Shown here in pieces: positions 44,869 to 49,729 of a stretch of 49,729 nt of DNA; within the stretch, counting starts at the first letter, position 1; the number at the start of each line of letters is the position of its first letter. Where the stretch lies: positions 1 to 49,729 of the forward strand of contig JAJZIL010000007.1 in the NCBI GenBank assembly GCA_021810605.1, read 5' to 3'. The position numbers and the translations under genes were made by a program. This DNA comes from a bacterium (GTDB lineage Bacteria > Patescibacteriota > Dojkabacteria > JAKAPS01 > JAJZLI01). The notes beneath the pieces were generated by a model that searched no databases, was not told the origin of the DNA, and saw only the letters and a program-made list of their open reading frames with translations.

Positions 44869-45603
44869 TGTTAGTATTTCAGGATTAGAATCTGTAACTA
44901 AGATAGTATGTTCAAAATGTCCTGACATAGAATGATCCTTACTTCTTATTGTCCAACCATCATTATCTTCTGTAATATCACTTTTTCCCATATTAATCAT
45001 ACTCTCTATTGCTAGTGTCATATTTTTAACAAGTTTTAATCCAGTTTTCTTTTTTCCATAACCCAATATAAAAGGATCTTCATGAAGTCTATATCCAATT
45101 CCATGCCCAGCTAACTCTTTTACAACTGAATAGCCTTTTTTATTTACTGGTTGCTCCATTGCATAAGATATATCTCCAACAAAATTACCAACCTTTGAAA
45201 CTTTAATACCATCATCCCTAGATTTCTTTACTGTATCTAAAAATTGAGATATTTCATCAGTCTTTTTTCCTACTTGAAATGATATAGCAGCATCTGTATA
45301 TAAACCTTTATATATAACTCCATAATCTAGCGAAACAATATCTCCATCCTTTATTCTATACTCTGAGGGAATTCCATGCACAATCTTATCATTAATACTA
45401 ATACATAAAGATTTAGGAAATCCTTTATATTTTAGAAATGCTGGGGTAACAGAATAGCTTTTACATAAATCCATAGCTATATTGTCTAATTCTATTTCAG
45501 ATACACCAATCTTTGAATGTAATTTAAGATTAGATAATATTTTTGCCAAAATTTTACCACCTTTTCGCATATATTTAATTTCATCAGGACTTTTAGGTTT
45601 CAT
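44860..45603 (-). CDS. map: methionine aminopeptidase type I
   Basis: A 247-residue enzyme that removes the initiator Met. It opens with MKPKSPDEIKYMRKGGKILA. Metal ligands are in GDIVSLDYGVIYKGLYTDAA (both Asp), AGHGIGYRLHEDP (His) and LAIESMIN with GHFEHTILV (both Glu). The start is the ATG at 45603, since the longer frame to 45657 lies inside adk. It overlaps the 3' end of adk by 11 bp, so it is coupled to it. Confidence 0.95.
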   Translation of the reverse strand: MKPKSPDEIKYMRKGGKILAKILSNLKLHSKIGVSEIELDNIAMDLCKSYSVTPAFLKYKGFPKSLCISINDKIVHGIPSEYRIKDGDIVSLDYGVIYKGLYTDAAISFQVGKKTDEISQFLDTVKKSRDDGIKVSKVGNFVGDISYAMEQPVNKKGYSVVKELAGHGIGYRLHEDPFILGYGKKKTGLKLVKNMTLAIESMINMGKSDITEDNDGWTIRSKDHSMSGHFEHTILVTDSNPEILTLL

Positions 45604-46150
45604 TATTAATAATTGATAAAATATTTCTAAATATAACCTCTTTACTATTACTTGCATCTATAAGTACTAGTCTTTCTTTATAATAATCTCTAATCATAGA
45701 TATATTGTCATAATAAGATAATATTCTCTTCTGTATAGTAGAGAAAGATTTATCATCTGAACGTAGTTCAGTTTTTTCTCGATTCTTTATCCTTTCTAAA
45801 ACAATTTCTTTTTTTATATTGAATTCAAAAACGTAAGATAAATCTCTACCATTATCTTTAAGAAAATTATCCAATGTTATCGCTTGAGCTAAAGTCCTAG
45901 GAAATGCATCAAACAAAATATTTTCTATTTGAAAATTAACTTTTGATAAAACTAATTTTGATATTATATTATCAGGAACCCATTCCCCCTTTCCCCAATA
46001 ATTATTATATAAATCAATACCCTCTTGTGAAGATTGTAAATACATATCTCTTAAAATCCTTCCTCCAGATATAGATAAAAAATTATCTTTTAACATTTCT
46101 GCTTGAGTTCCCTTTCCAGATCCTGATACTCCTATAAGACTAATAATCAT
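45593..46150 (-). CDS. adk: adenylate kinase
   Basis: A 185-residue adenylate kinase with the short-LID form. The P-loop is GVSGSGKGTQ (7-16), the AMP-binding region contains SGGRILRDM and FDAFPRTLAQA, and KTELRSDD with the following ILSYYDN marks the LID-to-core region. The start is the ATG at 46150; a GTG at 46177 would add nine residues. It forms the canonical adk-map pair of the secY operon, although secY itself is separated by two opposite-strand genes. Confidence 0.9.
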   Translation of the reverse strand: MIISLIGVSGSGKGTQAEMLKDNFLSISGGRILRDMYLQSSQEGIDLYNNYWGKGEWVPDNIISKLVLSKVNFQIENILFDAFPRTLAQAITLDNFLKDNGRDLSYVFEFNIKKEIVLERIKNREKTELRSDDKSFSTIQKRILSYYDNISMIRDYYKERLVLIDASNSKEVIFRNILSIINNET

Positions 46151-46425
46151 ACTCTTTAAGAAATAAAATAAATACACATATAATGATTATATTTTCTATA
46201 CTATGTAATCTATTATTAGTATTAGATTAATTTTATCATATATATACTATATATTATATAAGACTAATAATAATAATATTTAAGAAATAAAATAAAGATG
46301 CTAAACTAATACTTAATGAATGCCTTAAAAAAAATAAATATATATATAGATAAATATATTTTCTATTCTCTATCGTCTATTATTATTGTTATATTAATTT
46401 TATCATATATACACTATTACTATAT
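46134..46425. repeat. degenerate direct duplication at the adk/sensor-gene junction
   Basis: Unit 1 (about 46134-46255) and unit 2 (about 46258-46425) share blocks in the same order. The first is ATAAGACTAATAAT plus a TTTAAGAAATAAAATAAA block; in unit 1 this is the 5' end of adk. The second is ATTTTCTAT ... TATTAATTTTATCATATATA, in unit 2 part of the first transmembrane helix of the downstream sensor-like gene. Unit 2 has about 45 extra bases in the middle. It suggests a tandem duplication whose first copy has decayed. Confidence 0.6.
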
Positions 46426-47425
46426 AATTCAATCATTTAGCTTACTATTAATATTAATAAATATAATAACTATAATATCTATATATTCCTCTGAATATTT
46501 TTATCAAAGATATGGAAATATATTTTATAGCTTTCTAAAATATTTATTATTCTCTACAGAAATGGTATTTATATATTTTTATGGAGTTCATTCAGCATAC
46601 CTTATTTTAATGATAATACTGAACATATATATTATAATCTATGAAGATAAAAAAATATTTTCTCAAATATTCTTTATTGTATCTATAATTACTATATATA
46701 TAACATATATACTCTCTCAATCAAATCTAATAAATGAATTATTATATCTTATAATATACATATCAATTTTCTCTATACTTTACTATTATAAAAAAGATTA
46801 CTTAAATAGAGTAATCTATCTAAGATCAGTGATTTTAAAAAATAATAAATCTATTCAAAAAGAAAAATTTGAGAATCATTCAATTCATAAATTGAAAAAT
46901 ATAATTACTTCAAATATAAAAGATATAATAGAAAAATTTCAATTTGAATATTTATCTTACCAAGCGAATATGTATCTTAATGGAATATTTTTTGAAAAAA
47001 ATTATGAAAATAGAGATATATATTTTCATGTAGAAATAGCTAATATAGAAGATATAATAAAACAAATAATTGATGAATATAAGAAATATTATATAATCAA
47101 TGTAAATTTAGAAAGTAGTATAAGAAATGAAAGGTTTATAATTACAGATGTAGAGAAATTAAAGAATTTTATAAGATTGATTTTTGATTTTAGTAAACAA
47201 AATGATGCCAGAAATTTAACTATAAAACTATCTATATCAGGAACTGATATAAAAACTGAATTTTTATTTGATGATAAAATTGTAAATTATATTGGTAATA
47301 AAACTATAACTGATATACAAAAACAAACACTTTGGATAAGATTATCAGACATAATATCAAAGATTACAGGAAATTATTATAAAAGAGAGGAAAATAGTCT
47401 TATTTTAACTTTTAAAAAGATATAA
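46316..47425 (+). CDS. sensor-kinase-like membrane protein with degenerate ATPase domain
   Basis: A 369-residue protein with about six Ile/Tyr-rich transmembrane segments (14-158) and a cytoplasmic part laid out like a histidine kinase. A possible phospho-acceptor box is H191 in IHKLKNIITSN. The ATPase-like region (about 260-369) has LIFDFSKQND where the N-box is expected but no conserved Asn, and no DxGxG boxes, so ATP binding is doubtful. It is followed two bases later by a second such gene with the opposite defects. No response regulator is seen in the window. Confidence 0.5.
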   Translation: MNALKKINIYIDKYIFYSLSSIIIVILILSYIHYYYIIQSFSLLLILINIITIISIYSSEYFYQRYGNIFYSFLKYLLFSTEMVFIYFYGVHSAYLILMIILNIYIIIYEDKKIFSQIFFIVSIITIYITYILSQSNLINELLYLIIYISIFSILYYYKKDYLNRVIYLRSVILKNNKSIQKEKFENHSIHKLKNIITSNIKDIIEKFQFEYLSYQANMYLNGIFFEKNYENRDIYFHVEIANIEDIIKQIIDEYKKYYIINVNLESSIRNERFIITDVEKLKNFIRLIFDFSKQNDARNLTIKLSISGTDIKTEFLFDDKIVNYIGNKTITDIQKQTLWIRLSDIISKITGNYYKREENSLILTFKKI

Positions 47426-47426
47426 A

Positions 47427-48602
47427 ATGGAGATAAGAGAAGTTTATTACAAGAGGAAAGAAAAAAAAGATATACTCATAAATTTTATACTTTCATCTAT
47501 AATAATTTTTATTTTTTTTATATACTCTGAATATATAAACATACAATTTACTCTTTCAATATTAATAATAAGTCTATCTGCATTATCAATTCTTACAATA
47601 ATATATCTTTTTATATTTAATAAAAAAAATATATATAAGAATAATCTAATTGAGATTTATTCAATTCTTTCTTTTTCAATTTTTTACTTTTTTATAATAT
47701 ATATATTAAATGTATCATATAGTGAATTCTTCCTTATTATAACTCTACTATTTTCAAAAAGTATGTTTTTTGAAAATGATAATATAAGTATATATATATA
47801 TATAATACTTTATGAAATTATATCTATAATATTACTTCACAATACTTCTCTATGGTATATTTTTCTATCAGTAAATATATTCTTTGTATTAATATTTATA
47901 TTTGTAAATAAATTTAAAAATATATCATCTGATTTAGAAGATAAAATTTATAATATAAATAGTGAAAATATATCATATAAAAATCAACATCAATCAAATT
48001 CTAATTTTATTAATCAAATATTATTTGAATTAGAGGATTATCTTAAGAATCTAACATTGAGAAATGAGTATAAAAAAAATATTGTTGTAATAAGAAGTAT
48101 ACAAAAAAAATTAAAAGAGAGAGTTTCTATTATAAATAAAAAGACTTCTTTAAATATTGAAGTTTTTAGTATTGATAAAGTTATATCAGAAATATTAGAT
48201 AATTACTCTCCAATAATAATAGAAAAAAATATTAGTATATATTTTAATAAATTTACAAAAATAGATTATACTCTCAATACTGATAAAAATAAAATTAAAG
48301 AAATTCTATCAGAGGTGATTGAAAATGCTATTAATTTTTCTTATGAAAATTCATCTATAATTATTACTGAAGATAAAATTTATGACAAAATATCAATAAA
48401 AATAAAGAACTATTCTGAGAATAATATAAACACAGATAAAATATATAAACTTAATTATTCTCATGGAAAAAATTCATCTACAGGTATTGGTTTATATATT
48501 GCAAAAAAATATTCTCAATTAACAGAAACTAAATTGAATATTTATAAAGATATTATGACAGAAGATATAATATCTGATATAGATATTAAGATAATGATTT
48601 AG
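47427..48602 (+). CDS. histidine-kinase-like membrane protein with HATPase domain, no phospho-acceptor His
   Basis: A 391-residue protein with about six transmembrane segments (16-162) and a helical dimerisation-like region. Its HATPase_c domain has an N-box, EVIENAINFSYENS (N300), and a G2-type motif SSTGIGLYIAKK (350-361). G1 is weak (IKNYSENNI). Where kinases have HELRTPL it has FELEDYL (F200), so the acceptor His is missing. It could phosphorylate a partner or be a signalling pseudokinase. Co-transcribed with the preceding gene and convergent with secY. Confidence 0.6.
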   Translation: MEIREVYYKRKEKKDILINFILSSIIIFIFFIYSEYINIQFTLSILIISLSALSILTIIYLFIFNKKNIYKNNLIEIYSILSFSIFYFFIIYILNVSYSEFFLIITLLFSKSMFFENDNISIYIYIILYEIISIILLHNTSLWYIFLSVNIFFVLIFIFVNKFKNISSDLEDKIYNINSENISYKNQHQSNSNFINQILFELEDYLKNLTLRNEYKKNIVVIRSIQKKLKERVSIINKKTSLNIEVFSIDKVISEILDNYSPIIIEKNISIYFNKFTKIDYTLNTDKNKIKEILSEVIENAINFSYENSSIIITEDKIYDKISIKIKNYSENNINTDKIYKLNYSHGKNSSTGIGLYIAKKYSQLTETKLNIYKDIMTEDIISDIDIKIMI

Positions 48603-48609
48603 AATTTAT

Positions 48610-49729
48610 TTAAACATATACTGAGTAGGAGCGTGTTACCATTTGTGATTTTATATTTTTTATCATAGTTAATAGTACAGTTACTATAATAAGGATACTT
48701 GTTCCACCTATACTTACTGTAGTTATATTAGTATATCCCTGAACAATAAGAGGAATAATTGCTATTATTGCTAAAAAGATAGAACCTACAAATGTTAGAC
48801 GCAGTAAAATATCATATATATAACTTTCAGTCTGTTTACCTGGCCTAAAACCTGGAACAAACCCCCCCTGCTTTTGTATATCTCTTGCTACATCTTCAGG
48901 TTTAAAAACTATAAAGGTATAAAAATATGTCATAAATATTATAAGTAGAGCATATATAATACCATAGTATGTTTGATTTGAAAGAAATGTAAAGACATTA
49001 GTAGCAACACTGTGAACTAAAGGAATCTTATTACTTTCTAGTATATTAGATAACTCTGTTGGAACAAGTATTAAAGACAAAGCAAAAATTATAGGCATAA
49101 CCCCTGCAGTATTAATCTTAATTGGAATATATGATTTTTCTCCTCCTACAAGTTCAACTCCTCTAGCCATTCTAGTATAATTTACAGGAATATTACGAGA
49201 TGATTCATTAATAATGATTATAGAAATAATCATACCTAAGAATAGAAGTATTAATATTATACCAACAATACCATTAATGCCCTGTGTTGTAGCTGCAGAT
49301 ATAACTTGTTCAGGTAGGGTAGCAAGTATACCTAGTGCAATTAGTAATGATATCCCATCTCCCACTCCATATTCAGTAATAAGTTCTCCTAACCACATTA
49401 AAAATATTGAACCTGCACTCATTGTAATTATAAAAGTAACAATTTGAAGTGTATTTAGATTAGATATAATAGGAGTACTTGAAGCATTAAGCAAGAATAA
49501 ATATATTCCATATGATTGTAAAATTGCTATAGGAACCGTGATTATCCTTGTATACTGATTAATAATTTTCTGACCTCTCTCTCCTTGTTCTTGTAACTCT
49601 TTAATTTTAGGGATAATATAACCTAAGAATTGAAATATAACAGTAGCTGTAATAAAAGGACCTAAACCTATACCTACTATTGCAGCTGTAGAGAGAGTTC
49701 CTCCTGAAAATATATTTAAAACACAGATC
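48610..49729 (-). CDS. secY: preprotein translocase subunit SecY, 5' end outside window
   Basis: The frame is open from the window edge to the TAA at 48610 (about 372 residues present). It contains SGGTLSTAAIVGIGLGPFIT, NPxx-type helices, LGELITEYGVGDGISLLI, AGVMPIIFA and the C-terminal GFVPGFRPGKQTESYI. SecY is the channel of the Sec export machinery. The shorter frame starting with a TTG at 49494 is only the 3' part of the gene. Upstream ribosomal protein genes are expected outside the window. Confidence 0.96.
   Translation of the reverse strand, partial: ICVLNIFSGGTLSTAAIVGIGLGPFITATVIFQFLGYIIPKIKELQEQGERGQKIINQYTRIITVPIAILQSYGIYLFLLNASSTPIISNLNTLQIVTFIITMSAGSIFLMWLGELITEYGVGDGISLLIALGILATLPEQVISAATTQGINGIVGIILILLFLGMIISIIIINESSRNIPVNYTRMARGVELVGGEKSYIPIKINTAGVMPIIFALSLILVPTELSNILESNKIPLVHSVATNVFTFLSNQTYYGIIYALLIIFMTYFYTFIVFKPEDVARDIQKQGGFVPGFRPGKQTESYIYDILLRLTFVGSIFLAIIAIIPLIVQGYTNITTVSIGGTSILIIVTVLLTMIKNIKSQMVTRSYSVYV

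Noticed and set aside
45604-45657. N-terminal extension of methionine aminopeptidase.
   Set aside because: It lies within adk coding sequence, and the family N-terminus begins at the ATG at 45603.
48610-49494. A complete 294-residue SecY starting at 49494.
   Set aside because: The frame stays open to the window edge and encodes clear SecY sequence upstream, so the gene is cut by the window.
1-49729. tRNA or rRNA genes, riboswitches, replication origin.
   Set aside because: Scanning for T-loop GTTCGA-type sequences, rRNA-like GC-rich blocks and DnaA-box clusters gave nothing outside coding sequence.

Overview
The window is extremely A+T-rich, gene-dense DNA, read with the standard bacterial code (intact genes stop at TAA, TAG and TGA; Trp is TGG). 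The gene set points to a Candidate Phyla Radiation (Patescibacteria) bacterium: many short membrane proteins, a compact core of housekeeping genes, a CPR-style block of an FtsA/PilM-like ATPase plus a large anchored Ser/Thr-rich surface protein, an Ogg-type glycosylase, a standalone RRM protein, and no biosynthetic operons. I assign no lower taxon. No tRNA, rRNA, CRISPR array or insertion sequence was recognised.

Layout. 1-1190: decaying nucleoside-salvage genes, a P-loop kinase with an in-frame amber codon and a nucleoside phosphorylase split by a one-base frameshift. 1377-7650: a zinc metallopeptidase, alanine racemase, small membrane proteins, a four-lesion YggT-family pseudogene, a methyltransferase and an ABC-F ATPase. 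7661-10568: a Fur-family regulator operon (fur, CooC-like ATPase, PLP synthase-rhodanese fusion) whose promoter spacer is a perfect palindrome. 11487-16860: a tandem duplication of a gene encoding an array of near-identical helix-turn-helix modules (12 in one copy, 5 in the other) that differ mainly at predicted DNA-contact positions; this is the most unusual locus. 17049-18686: DEAD-box helicase, RRM protein and a terminator. 18685-25976: MazG-like protein, membrane protein, trehalose synthase-like GH13, then a minus-strand run typA, YeaQ-like, GH1, PHP, GtrA. 26282-31119: membrane and GNAT-fold proteins, NicO-like transporter overlapping a hexokinase-like kinase, and ogg. 31366-44868: rpoD, a 7TM protein with an ATP-grasp/retropepsin fusion, metG, tatD, RodZ-like, FtsA-like, surface protein, cyclophilin and ftsK. 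44860-49729: the conserved secY-adk-map string, split by two opposite-strand genes for degenerate sensor kinases.

A recurrent feature is transcription that probably starts at or next to the start codon. Several genes have a -35 hexamer, exactly 17 bp, a -10 hexamer and then 7-8 bp before ATG (343 minus, 10532 minus, 11596 plus, 14877 plus, 19803 minus, 25939 minus), with no Shine-Dalgarno. In two cases this moves the start downstream of a longer TTG-initiated frame. An operon-internal gene (cooC-like) instead has a strong Shine-Dalgarno, which suggests two initiation modes.
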